Shown in pieces: positions 10,749 through 23,109 of a DNA stretch of 64,000 nucleotides. The stretch is from Proteles cristata cristata (taxonomy: Eukaryota; Chordata; Mammalia; Carnivora; Hyaenidae). The position numbers and the translations under genes are program-made. The notes beneath the pieces were generated by a model, which worked only from the letters and a program-made list of their open reading frames with translations, was not told the origin of the DNA and ran no database searches. Where the stretch lies: NCBI GenBank assembly GCA_017311185.1, contig JAESUZ010003382.1:248001-312000 (forward strand), given 5' to 3'. Position 1 is the stretch's first letter; each line of letters begins with the position of its first letter.

Positions 10749-11543
10749 GAGCCAACATGGCTTCACGGGCTATGTCACCCGGGGAGGACCAGCCTCCTTT
10801 GCGTGAGGTATGCCTCAGGCCAAACTACAGACAGGGTGTAGGAGGAGCCAAGAGACCATCATCATCTTCCCGACGAGCTGCTTGCGCACCCTTTCCAGCC
10901 ATCAGGGTCCACTCTGAGACAGCTGATGTCTACCCTGAGCTTCCATGAAGGCTTGACCCATTTCACAGACAAGGAAATCAAGGCCCGTAAGGAACACCAG
11001 CCATAGACATGACAGGATGCTGCTCAGGAGGCCCTCTGACCAAGGATCTTGTCACCGGACCTCTCCACTGTCTGCTGGCCACGCTGGCCTACAACGTGCC
11101 AGGGAGCAAATACCTATCATGCCACTGTGCTTCATGGAACTTTCCATCTGAAGCAAGAGGAATCAGCAGGAGTGAGGCTGCCTAGAAGCGAGCAGGTCAT
11201 GATGGGGTTACTATAAAACAGAAAAAGATAAAAAACAAAAATGAAGCCCTTCGCATTGCCCAGGGCTGCCCCGCAGGGTGGGCCACTGACAGAGGAGAGG
11301 CCTCTCCAAGCCTAAAAAGGAGGAGAAAAGAACTCGGTTGTTTTGTCCTTTATAAAACTCATGGTAAAATACAAGTCACAGGAAGCTACCATGTTAACTG
11401 TTGTTCAGGGCGCAGTCTGGTGGCAATGGCACAGCCGCACTGTTGTGTGGCATCGCCACGGGCTGTCCCTAGAGTTCTTCCTTCTTCCCTGATGAAAACT
11501 CATCCCTGTTCTTATATCCTGGACATGAGTCTCCTCATCCCAC
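10749..11543. other. Unclassified; possible MIR scrap
   Basis: About 40 bp at 10,957 (CATTTCACAGACAAGGAAAT) resembles the MIR core on the minus strand. Nothing else is recognised. The 102-codon minus-strand frame ending at 11713 comes from the adjoining tetranucleotide tract. Confidence 0.4.
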
Positions 11544-11706
11544 CTATCCATCCGTCCATCTGTCCATCCATCCGTCCATCCATCCATCCATCCATTTGTC
11601 CATGCATCCATCTGTCCATCTGTCCTTCTGTCCATCCATCCATCCATCCGACCATCCGCCCATCCATCTGTCCATCCATCCATCTGTCCATGCGTCCACC
11701 CATCCG
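11544..11706. repeat. (CCAT)n imperfect tetranucleotide tract
   Basis: About 40 units of CCAT/CCGT/CTGT type, that is (ATCC)n with substitutions. Because 4 is not a multiple of 3, all frames cycle through few codons and stay open on both strands, giving spurious His-Pro-Ser and Met-Asp-Gly-Trp repeat proteins. Confidence 0.97.
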
Positions 11707-12545
11707 AGGGCAAGCACCTGGCTCACTGCTACCTATGAGCGGTGTGCATCCTGTTGCCCTGCATGCACGTCCTGCTGTGTGTTCAAGCCCCTCTCTCCTG
11801 CAGCCGGGGGTCCACCCCGACGTGCAAGTTCTCCGTCAGATTGCACTTTTTTTTTTTTTTTTTGAGAAAAACGCCATGCTGCGTTCTGTAGAGGCTGAAG
11901 CATTTTATGGGAAATCGTTTTCAAAGCCAGTTAATGCATTTCACATCTCTACCCTTCCTCCACTTCCTCAAAAAGGCCGAGAACCCCGCAGGTGCCAGCG
12001 GTTGTTCATCACGTGACGGCCGTCTTTGTCATCTGTCTCCTCAGTCCAACCCAGGCGAGGGCCTGCCCGCCTCCCTGACATTGCTAAGGTACGATGTCAC
12101 AGACACTGCAGGTCTCCTGGAAGCAAAGGACCTGGACCACTGCCATCCCTGCAAGAACTGCATCCTTCAAATGGCAGACGAAATCACCCGGGAGCCGCAC
12201 GCGAGCTCTGAGACGAGCCTCGGAGATCCAGCCGAGTTCCTTCCTTCACACCACGTTGCTTCTGATTGTGAGGTCTGGCTTACCTTGTGCTGTTTCGTAG
12301 CAGAGGTGAAACATGACCCACAGGAAGTGTAGTGTGCACCTGTCTTCCAACATCCTAGGAGTGCTTTACTAGCTGGATCCGTGTCTTCTCAGCTTTGACT
12401 CCCACGGAGTGCCAAGCACGGCTACCTGCACAATGTCTAGGTCAGTTACAAACCCCAAAGTGGGTCCCAAACCTGAATTACCCATATTACCAGTATCTCA
12501 GTGACTTCTACCATGTCCGTGGACGTCAACACCCTCCTTTTACTT
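11707..12545. other. Unclassified; T17 run
   Basis: Contains an uninterrupted T17 at 11847-11863 not attached to a recognisable SINE, possibly the A-tail of an unrecognised minus-strand retroposon. GC-richer than average. Overlapping frames up to 141 codons have no domain. Confidence 0.45.
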
Positions 12546-12554
12546 ATGTTAATA

Positions 12555-12757
12555 TTTTTTTAATGTTAATTTATTTATTTATTTATTTATTTGAGAGAGA
12601 GAGAATGGCAGAGAGAGGGAGACAGAAAATCCCAAGCAGGCTCTGTGCTGTCAGTCCTGAGCCTGAATCGGGGCTCAAACCCATGAACCACGAGATCATG
12701 AACCTGAGCAGAAATCAAGAGTCACAGGCTTAACCGACCAAGCCACCCAGGTGCTCC
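12555..12757 (-). mobile_element. CanSINE
   Basis: Reverse complement copy: (TTTA)n tail complement, GAGAGA tract, GGCTCTGTGCTGTCAG, AACCCATGAACCACGAGATC and AGCCACCCAGGTGC. It is flanked by ATGTTAATA (12546-12554) and AAGTTAATA (12758-12766), a 9-bp duplication with one change. Confidence 0.92.
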
Positions 12758-12766
12758 AAGTTAATA

Positions 12767-13137
12767 CCTTTAGTAAGGAAATTTTACATCACTAATATAA
12801 ATGGAAAGCCAGTATTCCTTGCTATAAGAAAAATAAAAGCACTTACAAGAAAACAAATCCATCCATGTTCCACCTAAAATCATTTCACATATCACCAGTA
12901 GGAATTCTAGAGTAGCTGACTTCCTATCTGAATGTGAAATCTATGAATGTCTTCGAAAATAGCACAGTAATAAAAACCTTGAGAAAAAAAATAAAAGTGA
13001 AGGCTGCCTCAGGACAAAGAAAATTTGGTGTTAGAACATTAGCAGTGACTATTTCTTATGGGGTAATGGTGGACAATTTTATTTTTTATGGTTCCATAAT
13101 GGAAACTGGTGATTTACATAAATAGGGTATGAATGTC

Positions 13138-13140
<3 letters not shown>
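12767..13140. other. AT-rich stretch
   Basis: No repeat or exon signal recognised. A single 63-codon frame (12934-13125) lacks features. Confidence 0.5.
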
Positions 13141-13171
<31 letters not shown>

Positions 13172-13204
13172 TGTGTGTCTGTGTGTGTGTGTCTGTGTGT
13201 GAGT
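13141..13204. repeat. (TG)n microsatellite, interrupted
   Basis: TG repeats broken by CTGTG interruptions after about 15 units. The interruptions should reduce slippage compared with the pure tract at 4349. Confidence 0.97.
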
Positions 13205-14294
13205 GTATTTAATATATTGCAGATAGAGACAGGGGGTGAATGAAAAAGGCACAATGTGTCAAACCTTAACAGCCACATCCATGAACCTGATACCGGGAGA
13301 TCCGTGGGGTGATGGTTGTCATAGCCAGACCAGCTGCCTTCCGGCAATGAACAGGAGCACATCAGGAAATGGTGCAAGAGGAAAGGGAATGGGAGGGATT
13401 ATCTGAGGGAGAATAGGTGCGTGAGTGAAAACTATGGCTGTCCAGCATAGTCACCTTCTATAATGCTTCCCTCCATATTTAATCTTTGACATGTGTTAAT
13501 GGCAGACTCACCATGTGCAGGAACTATATGCTACAAGGACTATAAACCACTGTTCTTGCCCCATACTCTTTAAAAATCTGAATGCAAAGGATGGACCGAT
13601 ACAGTGCCTGGGGAGCGATACAGGAGATTGTCTGTAGCCTAGAGCACCCCACCTCCCTGGTTAGAACCAGAGAATTCTAGAAGGGCAAACAGCCCACCGA
13701 GGAAGTGAATGCAAGCTTGGGGGAAATCAAAGAAGCACAAAAGCTCGTGCGAGGTCTGTAAGGGGAAAGAAGGACAATGGCTCCAGCTTCTCTGAGACCT
13801 GAGCTGCTCTGTGGCTGCCCTGACCCCACCTTCTTCCCCAGCTGTGCTGCCTCAGGGGCTGACAGCTGGGCCCCGTCCTCAGCTGTGGTTTGTAGTCTGT
13901 GTAAGAGCCGATGGCCAACGTGCCCCATGGGCTCACTTCCCGGGAGCCAAGGCCTGCCCATTTCTAGCACCAAATCTTCCCACAGACACAGGCGAGGAAG
14001 CCATCTCGATGGCCAGGGCAGACTGGCTGGCACGTGTGATACTGCAGCTGTGTGGCAGTGATCAGATTCGGTGGCTGGGGCACCCTGGTGACACAGGCAT
14101 GGCTGTGAGGAGCTTCGGGCTCTCTGCTACGCCACAGAACAGGTGGGAGCCTCTGAGGGACGGAAGGAAGCCCCTCCTGGTCCGTGACATTGGGCTGTGG
14201 CCAGGAGGCAGGACGCTCAAGCTGATGTTCTACCACAAACAGTTGCTTTTTGGTCCCGAGCCCAGGAAGTGACTCTATCCAGATGAAGACAAAA
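13205..14294. other. Unclassified, GC-rich in 13.68-14.28 kb
   Basis: The GC-richer part carries long overlapping frames on both strands (118-153 codons), but these mirror each other, lack domains and have no start context or splice logic. No interspersed repeat is recognised. Confidence 0.45.
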
Positions 14295-14616
14295 CAGGTC
14301 CTTAAACTATGGGCCATGAGCCAAACCTAGCCCGCCACCCATTTCTGTGAGCCCCTCACACTCAGGGGGCTCAGCTCTATTTTTAAACAGCTGAAAACAA
14401 TCAAAAGATGATTTTGTGACCCACGAACATGATATGAAATTCCAAGTTCAATGCCCACGAATAAAGTTTTATTGGAACCTGGCCATGCCCATCCACTTAC
14501 ATATGGTCTCTGGCTGGTATCAGGCTTCAAATGTTGAGTCGAATAGCTGGAGGAGACAAGGTACAGCCTGCAAAGCCTGAACTGTGTACTATTTGCAGGC
14601 GGTTTTTCCACCCCTG
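14295..14616 (+). mobile_element. hAT-Charlie-type MITE relic
   Basis: Begins CAGGTCCTTAAACTATGGGC and continues CCAAACCTAGCCCGCCACC. It then has the block ATAAAGTTTTATTGGAACCT and GGCCATGCCCATCCACTTAC, followed by AGCCTGCAAAGCCTGAACTG and an end TTCCACCCCTG. This order matches the mammalian non-autonomous hAT element that starts CAGGGGTC..AAACTATGGCCCG and ends CCGACCCCTG. Orientation follows that consensus; the exact MER name is uncertain. Confidence 0.75.
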
Positions 14617-16667
14617 TGCTAAGGCAGCGGCCGGGGTCACCAAGGGCTGGGGCAAACGTGAAGTCACAAGTGGAAAACTTTAAAAATGAGGACATGCTTT
14701 TTTCCTCCCCTGAGCTGCATTTTTCAATGTTCCAGCCTTCTTGGTTGTAAATCCTACCACACTGAGGAAAAGCTATATCTGGAGCTCAGTTTCAATACTT
14801 AAAATAACGTTTAGATTTCCTTCTTGCTTTTTTTGATATTTCCTCCACACACGCACAAGGGGAAAAAGCATGGGCAGACCACTCAGTATCTCCTAAGGGT
14901 GCAGCAACATGCTTGTGCTCACAGAGGCCCTGTGGTAGGAAGAAATACAAGAGCAGCAACTTGAGGACCCCCCACGACGGATCCCAAAGGAGGATTAACT
15001 GGAACAATTTTATGGGAATGTATTCAGTATGCACAGATGACAAGACGCCAGCAAGCCATGTCACTGCAGCTTTCTAATTATAGGCACCGCTCTCAAAGTT
15101 GAGTCAAGCTGCACAGCGTGGTCCCTTTTGCAGGGTGTGGTTTACAGTGACCACTTAAATGATGGAGAGGCCACTTCTGGTTAACGGGCACAATACGGTA
15201 GTTCAAGGGAACACTGTATCTCTCAACCTGTAGGGCTAAGGCTTTATTTTTGCTCTAAGATTTCTAAGAAGATTTCTCCGAGCCAGACAGCTGCAATGAA
15301 CAGTTAAAAAAACCAACATTGTGTTCATCAACAAACATACCTGAAGTCTTTTCACACAGAAGCTGAGTAAGGAAGGCTTGTTTCTGAAGGTGAGCATGTA
15401 GTGGTGTGTAGTTGAACTGGGTGGGCAGTAACAGCTCTGGGGTTGTGGATGGAGCAAGGAGGAAGAGGCTAAAAAACATGTTCTTTGGAGACACCCTGGT
15501 GTGTGGAGGGTCACTTGACACGGCTGGGTACAAAGCCAGCTAACCAACTTGGAGAAAGGGCCACGGGCAGGAAGTACAGATTATGTAAATAATCTGCCAT
15601 ATGATGATAGTCTCCAACCACGGATCTGATTCCCATGTGATAAAGGTAATATGGTGCCTTGGACAAAGCACTGGATTATTAAGCAAGAATGCAAGTTGGT
15701 CCTGAGTGGATAAGATCAAAGGGAAGCTAGAATGGAAGCCAGAATCTAGGGGAAAGAGGTCAGCATTGGGGATGCCCTGGCTCAAGCTACACAGACTTCG
15801 GATGGCAGAAAACGGAGGGCAATCTAGTAGAGAACCCAACCCAAAGAGAGCAGAGACCTGCAAAGGAGGCCTGAGGAGTGTTTCCAGAAAGACGTGGGGC
15901 TTACACATTCCCTAGTCACTGTGGGAAATCCAATTTGCTCTGTGTACAGGTGGAGGGAGGACCAGGTCTACAAACTCTAGTTTCCTGAGCACTACTCTAG
16001 CCTGCCAGGTGATGGAGCAGCTGTGATCTCACTCAATCCCTACCCCGCCAGGGAGGTGCTCTTGGAGTGGAGGGCTGGCTCAGCAGAGAAGGATTCCGAG
16101 GAGAGCCCCTATCCTATTCTGAATACAAAGACCTATTCAAGTACACCAGCTCTCAGTGGTAAGGGGTTTTCTGCTACTTTGCTTTCACTTGGAGCTGCGG
16201 TTACCTCCAAGAACTTTCATGTTCCTAGCTGCTCCTGGCCATGTGGGAATCATTGTACTACTTCCATCCCAAGCCTAGATGCAGGGACCTCCATGGGGCA
16301 GCTCAGCTCTTCCTCTTAGAGGTAACACACAGTACCCCCCACCCCCGCCTCTCCTGGGAAAGAGGACACAGCTCTCCACTACCCACTCTCTGTTGAGCCC
16401 TCCCCTAGGTCTTGAACCCTACAACAGAAGTAGAGTGTATGTACCCTTTGGGAGACCCTGCTTCCTCCCCGACCCCATTTTCCCCTGATCAAGTGACTGT
16501 CAGCTACTTGAGAAGTCAGGGAGAAAGAGAACATGAGCTTCTACTTGCTCTTCAGGCCTTCTTGTCAGTCTTTCGTCCTATGGCTTTAGATTCACAGGTT
16601 GCAATCTGATTGTGTTGTTATCTGAATTCTTTTGTGAGTTTCCAGAAAACTAGCTTCTGCCTTGATT
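14617..16667. other. Repeat-poor stretch
   Basis: Two kb without a recognised interspersed repeat. A C-rich run lies at about 16333-16345. Frames up to 122 codons on the minus strand (15540-15908) have no domain. Confidence 0.45.
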
Positions 16668-16711
16668 GGGGGGGAGGGCGGGGGGGGGGCGGTGAGGGTG
16701 TGTGTGTGTGA
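16668..16711 (+). repeat. G-run followed by (TG)n; G-quadruplex-prone
   Basis: G7-A-G3-C-G10-C-GG-TGA-GGG followed by a TG run. It satisfies the usual four-tract quadruplex pattern on the plus strand with loops of 1-5 nt. Confidence 0.85.
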
Positions 16712-17760
16712 CAGGATTACTATTTTGAAACATTACCCTGATATTAATTTATGGTATTTGGGCAGAGTTAGTGATATCTCACTGCAATCAAACAGCCAAT
16801 GTTTTATTACTACATGCTTAATATTTTAGGAAAATAGAGAGGCTTTAGGAATGAAAGATTCAATAAATGGTGCTTTCTTTGGCCAAAATGTTTTAGTGAC
16901 ACTCTTTTATAACTCAAAAATGTGTGCAATTAATTTCCTCTGCCTCTTCTGATATTCTGATAAAGACTAGGTTAATAGAATGGTTTATGTTGACCCTATA
17001 TGTTAGAAACAGTGCAGTCTCTGTGTTTTGAGCCCATTTTATATCCCTTAGGAATCCCAGGAGCCTTTGAACACCTACATCATGCCTTTTTTTTTTTTTT
17101 TAAGTTAATTTGACTGAGAAGGTAAAGGAAAAACAGACAATATTTTTGCCTGAAACACGGAGCTTTGTCTTGGTCTGAAAATCCACAGAGTTGCCAAATT
17201 TGGCAGCATGTAATCCAGCTAATTTCTTTTAATCAAAGAATGAATAACTAAAAATATAAAAAATTTAATTATTCCCCCCCTTCCCAGATTTAAAATTGCT
17301 TTGTTCTCTCTGGGTCTCTTACTTGGCACTGAACCTGTTTCTTCAGGTAGGAAGTAGGGAAGAATTTTAAAGGGCAGATTATATGAACAAACCTTGCCTT
17401 CATTATTAAATACTTGAATATTCTTCATATTCAACAAAGCACTACAGTTAGAAGAAGTCTGTCTTTAACAAGTTCAGGAAGGAAGGTCTAAGTTGTGGCT
17501 TTCCATTTGAAGAAAAGAAGATTTTCTTCAGATTTTCATATCCAAAGAATATACAAATAAACACCCCTTTTTGTACTTATATCCCAGCAATAATTCAGGT
17601 TGACCTTCAACCTGCTAAGGTCTATTTTTTTTCCAGATTTTAGCCAACTATTTGAATCAAAGAAAATCAACCCAGTACTCCAACTTTTGGATTTTCCCCC
17701 CACAGATTCAGAGCCCAAATACATGTGTTTCCTAGATTATCATTAAAAGTTCATATAATA
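16712..17760. other. AT-rich stretch; T15 run
   Basis: T15 at 17087-17101 with no SINE body beside it. No other feature recognised. Confidence 0.5.
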
Positions 17761-17965
17761 GGAGTGACTGGGTGGCTCATTCAGTTAAGCATCCGACTTC
17801 AGCTCAGGTCATGACCTCATGGTTCATGTGTTCGAGCCCCACATTGGGCTCTATGCTGACAGCTCAGAGCCTGGAGCCTACTTTGCATTCTCTGTCTCCC
17901 CCTCTCTCTGCCCCTGCCCCACTTGTACTCTGTCTCTCTCAAAAATAAACATAAAATTTTTAAAT
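17761..17965 (+). mobile_element. CanSINE
   Basis: Head GGAGTGACTGGGTGGCTCAT, B box GTTCGAGCCCC, GCTGACAGCTCAGAGCCTGG, CT-rich region and AAAAATAAACATAAAATTTT tail. No confident target-site duplication. Confidence 0.9.
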
Positions 17966-19778
17966 TAAGTTAATTGTAAGATAATAATGTCCTTCATTAC
18001 ATACATTTCTTTCCAAGCACTCAGTGCTTGATAGGTGTTACCATATTTCTCTCTACAACACCCTGTCCAAGTAGAAAAGGAAGGGGATCTCTGTCTCTGT
18101 CTGGTGATGTGTAATATGTATCAGTTTATATAAACACTTCTGCATAAATCATTTCATTTTGATTCCGACCTTCCCTGCATCCTTTGACGTACAAGAATGT
18201 ACCTCATTTTCTTCCATTTACATATGCCAGGAACAGAATTCAGAAAAGTGGAGCATATGCCTATGTTCTGCACTTGACAAATGGAAGAGCCCACTTTGCG
18301 AGTGCGTCCGTGTTTGCACCGAGGAAACACAGAAAGAGGAGGTGAACAATTCTATATCACATAATCAAACACCGCAGCGGTCTCTGTAGTTCACTGTAGA
18401 GCTTTGCTCCACTTTTCCTGTGTTACATTCTTCCAATGCCATTATTTTCCCAAATATACTGTGAAGTACCTCCCAGACTGTGTGTATTAGAAACAGCCCT
18501 ATTTGTTCTTTTCTCCACAGAACTCCAGGGGGTTTGCTGGATTGGGGGATTATTTTTTCTTTGGTTTTACATTTTGAAAGCCTTGCTCCAACTCTCAAAG
18601 GATGCTGTTAAACACAGAATAAATATTGAATTGTCTCTCTATCCTCGCGGCCTTTGTGGTAGCAAATAAATGTCTCTGTGAAGGAGTCTGCTCCCTGAAG
18701 ACCCACAAGGGGTGGTTAGAAAGTGTCCACAAATTAAAGGCAATGAAAGATCACTAACCACAAGTAATAGACGCTATTAAAAAAAAAAAGTAAAATACAT
18801 AAAATAGCTGTTGTATGCATATATATTCTGGACTCTAACCAGGTTGGCTACTGTGGAAGTGTTTTCCCAATTATGAGCATTTTTATGCATACAAAGATGC
18901 TTTCATAGCAGTAATCTGTGTAGGATAAATATTATCCATAATTACATGACTTATTTTAACTTGTAAAAGTAAAACAGTGTTAATCTGAGAGAAAACGCAA
19001 CATTTTTTAATGCCTTCAAGCTTCTGGAGTCAGTCTTAAGACTTCAGTAGTCATTCTGAAAGACTTTTCTGATTCTAATAAACCAAAAAGAAAGAAAGAA
19101 AATGTAGGATAAAAACATGGATTCAGCCTTGGAAACCATTCCCGGTGAAGGAGGAGACAGCAAGTATCATTTCCAATCATTCACGTGTCATACCGTCAAC
19201 ATGTGACAGTCCTCGAGAATTTCATGGTCGCGCACCGCCTATCTGGTTATCTTTTGGGCAGGTCAAGGCCGACGTGGCAGATGCAGACGTGAAGTCCCCA
19301 CAGAGAACGTTCCTCTCTCTTTCTTACTTCACAGACAGCCTGTATTGTGCACACCTGCCCCTCCCTACTGCAGCGGAGCCTCAGGAAGGGACTCTGTCAT
19401 TGTCCCAGCACAGCAAGGAACACATGCCCGCAGTGGTCACATCTGTGTGACATAAGCCCTGGGGGAGGCGGGGTGAGTCCCCTCATGCACTTTCCAGCAC
19501 GTTCGCAGCAGAGTGTTGTGAAAGACCATCGCTTACTGATGGTCTCAGCACCTTCCCCACCTCACTTCATGACGTGGATGACTGATGATTAAAGGGACCT
19601 AGAGTGTGAAACACAGTGTTCCCTACAAGAACACATCCCACTCTTGAGGAGAGTGGGAGCAGCATTCTTGCTCATTCTGTGTCTCCACAGGTTAGAAGAT
19701 TTGGTGGCAAGAAACACAGGAGAGACATGGGCAATGGGTCCAGGGAGCCTCATCTCACAGCTGGACTTACACCTTTCT
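17966..19778. other. Repeat-poor stretch
   Basis: Contains an A11 run at 18779-18789 and a short AAAG run near 19,090. Frames do not exceed 101 codons and none is splice-bounded in a convincing way. Confidence 0.5.
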
Positions 19779-20000
19779 TTTTTAATTGTTTTAAGTTTAT
19801 TTAATTATTTTTGAGAGAGAGAGAGAGAGAGAAAACAAGCAGGGGAGAGGCAGAGAAAAACAGACAGAGAGAATCCCAAAGCAGGCTCTACGCCATCAGT
19901 GCAGAGCCTGATGTGGGGCTCAAACTCACAAACTGTGAGATCATGATCTGAGCTGAGATCAAGGGTTAGACACTCAATGGACTGAGCCACCCAGGTGGCC
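19779..20000 (-). mobile_element. CanSINE
   Basis: Tail complement TTTAATTATTTTTGAGAGAG, then GCAGAGCCTGATGTGGGGCT, GAGATCATGATCTGAGCTGA and a head complement GAGCCACCCAGGTGGCC. Short flanking similarity TTACACCTT (from 19767) and TTACACTTC (from 20007) may be the duplication. It lies 30 bp from an opposite-strand CanSINE, head to head. Confidence 0.9.
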
Positions 20001-20030
20001 TTCTATTTACACTTCGTCTAATCATACTCT

Positions 20031-20232
20031 GGGGTGACTGGGGGCTCCATTGGTTAAGTGTCCAACTCTTGATTTCACCTCGGGTCATGATCTCACGGTT
20101 GTGGGATCGAGCCTTATGTTGATCTCTGCAAAGAGTGCGGAATCTCCTTAAGATTCTCTCTCCCTCCCTCTCCCTCGCTCTCTCTCCACTTGCAATCTCT
20201 CCCTTTCTTTCTCTGTGTCAAAAAAATTAAAA
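20031..20232 (+). mobile_element. Older CanSINE subfamily copy
   Basis: Head GGGGTGACTGGGGGCTCCAT, then GGTTAAGTGTCCAACTCTTG and a shortened body lacking the GCTGACAGCTCAGAGCC block. A CT-rich region and AAAAAAATTAAAATG tail follow. The CTCTTGATTTC variant is typical of older carnivore subfamilies. Confidence 0.82.
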
Positions 20233-20807
20233 TGTTTTCTGAGTGACTATGCACTCTTGGGCAGGAGAGATGAGGGACTAGTGAGTAGAGGAAATAATAG
20301 AGTATATATGTGCTCAGCCATGACACTCAGTACTATGAGGAGCCTCTTTGTCCACCACCTGACTGTGTGCCTTTAAGGGAGTAGCATGCTGACTCTAGGT
20401 TGGGCACTGAAATTTATTAAAAGGATTGGCTACAGAATCAGAAAGTCAACATTCAGAGGCATATGGTATTTATTTAGGGGATTCTTAGACTCTGATGTGT
20501 AACATTAATCCAGGCACAGACAGAATGAAACCTACGATTTCTCCAAATGGCACTCATGTCTAAACACCAGCTTTATAAATATGGAATTACTCATCAACCT
20601 GGAATATGTGTATTTTCTTGGGAGTACCTATGTTTAGCATCTAACGTTTCCTACAAAAGGACATCCACAGTGGATACATTTTGTCAAATAAGTGGGTCCC
20701 ACATACATGTATGTTAGGCTAGAAACACTTCAATTTTTGCTAAAATACTAAAAGTCCTTCTCACTGATAATTGTTGTGGTCCCATGTGAAAAAGAAGAGT
20801 TTCCTAA
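20233..20807. other. Unclassified stretch
   Basis: AT-rich; no repeat, exon or regulatory motif recognised. Confidence 0.5.
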
Positions 20808-21042
20808 GGCGCCTGAGTGGCTCAGTTGGTTAAGCGTTCAACTTCAGGTCAGGTCATGATCTCATGGTTTGTGGGTTCAAGCCCCGTTGTCAGGCTCTGT
20901 GCTGACAGCTCAGAGCCTGGAGCCTGCTTTGAATACTGTGTGTCTGTCTCTGTCTCTGTCTCTCTCTCTCCCCCCACTCCTGCTCATGCTCTATCCCTCT
21001 TTCTCTCTCAAAAATAAATACACATTAACAAAAATAAATAAA
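20808..21042 (+). mobile_element. CanSINE
   Basis: Head GGCGCCTGAGTGGCTCAGTT, GGTTCAAGCCCC B box, GCTGACAGCTCAGAGCCTGG, an expanded (TCTGTC)n region and a double AATAAATA tail. The sense frame from 20817 (MAQLVKRSTSG...) belongs to the SINE. Confidence 0.93.
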
Positions 21043-21497
21043 GGTTGAAAGTTTTGTTTTCCTCTGTGCGCTTAGTCCAACTTTTGAGTCTCTGCCAGGG
21101 GCTCCGGACCATGCCCTCCTCTGGCTAACCACCCTACACAGGGAATATTTATCAGAGGCTCTTCAGGGGTCCCCTCCTGGGAGCCTGGATATAAATCTCC
21201 CCAATTAGCTTAAATACTGGTTTCCTAACCCCAGGCCCTTTCTCTCGCCCCATTTTTCCCCAATAATATCATAAGCTCTGGATGCTTGGTCTACGGATGG
21301 ATACCCAATCTGAGTCAATAAGGGGAGAGAAGACATTTTCTGGGAAGGTTTCCTACACTTGCTCAGGAAAAGGCATCTTCTCTTAATCTGTTCCAAGATC
21401 CCTGTCATGTGTCACCCATCTTGTGAAAATGAGTCCCTGCATGGGGAGAAAAGCAGTGGAGTTGTGGACATGCTACTCAGGTTATAAAAGCAATGTC
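21043..21497. other. Unclassified stretch
   Basis: Nothing recognised; a 67-codon minus-strand frame has no feature. Confidence 0.45.
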
Positions 21498-21956
21498 TGA
21501 ACACCCATGTTCATAACAGGATTGTTCACAGTAGTCAAGGGGTGGAAGTAGCCCAAGTGCCCATCAGCAGATGAACAGACAGACAAATTGTGGATTACAC
21601 ATAAAGCAGTAAGGAAGGGGACTGTGACGCGTGCTGCACCACAGATGAGCCTTGAGGACATCATGCTCATAAGGCAAACCAGTCACAAAAAGACGAATAC
21701 TGATTGCCCTTCTGTGAGTAATAGCCATATTCATAGAAACAGAAGGTAGAATGTTGTTGCGAGGGGCTGTGGGACAGGAAAATGGGGGGTTGTTGTTTAA
21801 GGCGTGTAGAGCCTGAGTTTTACAAGATGCAAAATCCTGGAGATTAGCTGCACAACCATGTGAATATACACAACACTACTGAACTGTGCATTTAGAAGTG
21901 GTTAACACAGTAAACGTCACATTATGTGTCTCTTACCACTTTTTTTTTTTTAAAAA
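21498..21956 (+). mobile_element. L1 3' end, old (L1M-like)
   Basis: Follows the end of L1 ORF2 and 3' UTR in order: CCATGTTCATAACAGGATTG, TAGCCCAAGTGCCCATCAGC, a degenerate ACACATAAAGCAG segment, CAAACCAGTCACAAAAAGAC, GCTGCACAACCATGTGAATA, CTACTGAACTGTGCATTTAG and a terminal TGTCTCTTACCAC. The coding part is destroyed by stops. The terminal block is that of L1MB/MC-age elements. Confidence 0.7.
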
Positions 21957-23109
21957 AGCAATGGTAAATGTAGGAGAAATGTAGTTATGCTAAATTTCTA
22001 AGATTTCAGCATGTAAGAAGTGAAGATGTTTGAAGAATACAGAGTAACAGCAAACAGTGGTACCAACCAAAGCCCACGCACTGAGGATAAGGGTAAGAAT
22101 CGTTATCTAAGCACGTTTTCTTACATCTCTGTTCGCGAAACAAGCAAGAAAAAGTGCTTACGTAGGCATTTGGCATTTCATACCATACGTGACACAAATT
22201 ATTTGGGTAACTGCCATAACCCTTCATACTCTCTTAAGGGATGGAAAAACCAGTCACTAGATAGGTTTCTCTCACATAGGTTTCATTGAAACAGGTAGAA
22301 TGATTTCCTTTGAACGAACACAATCAAGTCCTTATGGTTGGATGCACTTTGGTCACATTGATTTCATTTTTTAATTGACAAGACATGCCCATGACAGGAC
22401 AAGTCTCCTTCCTATCCTGTGAGGTAAATATCTGCTAGCCTACACAGTCCTTGGCGACGGGAATGCAACCCAAAGTTCAGGCAGGGATGGCAGACCTGCT
22501 CCTCTTCAGGGCAACCCTGAAGAATAACCTAAAATATCCAGGCCCCAGCTTATCCTTCCTCACTGTGAAAGAATTAATCTAAAATAAGCCACGTTTTATT
22601 CAATAAGGACCAAATAGTAAATATTTGAGGCTCTTACTCTCTGTGGAACAAAAGGGCAAATCAAGAGAAAACAAATTTCCACACATGTTTTTAACTGACC
22701 AAATGTAACATGTAATAAAATAATTGCATCTTTCTAAACATATATAAGTTGGTGATACAGGCTTACTAGTGAGAAGAATGGAATCCCCTTTTTGGGAAAA
22801 CATTTTGCTTTATTGGAGTCCAAAGTTAGTGTTCCTTATCAATTCAACTGCAAATACCTTTTGCAAAAAGCCATTTTTAGCTCCTGGGCAATATAATAAC
22901 CAGCAAGAGGCCAGATTTGCTCCATCGGCTACAGCAATATTCTAGGATCTAGGAATCTCAAAGGTCTTTTTTACCCACCATAAGTGCCATGCTTCTGGAA
23001 TGTTCCTTCTAATCTCTTTTGCTGGAGACAGTTCCTCTGCTGAATTTAAGCATGAGCTTATCTAGCCGAATGGTTTTAAAGACCATCCACACATGATAAC
23101 TTCCAAATT
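21957..23109. other. AT-rich stretch
   Basis: No feature recognised apart from frames of 60-90 codons without domains. Confidence 0.45.

Noticed and set aside
11405..12016. Several 60-198 codon frames on both strands
   Set aside because: Produced by the CCAT tetranucleotide tract, which stays open in all phases.
13811..14272. 153-codon plus-strand frame
   Set aside because: Mirrored by a 117-codon minus-strand frame. No domain and no exon signals that fit it.
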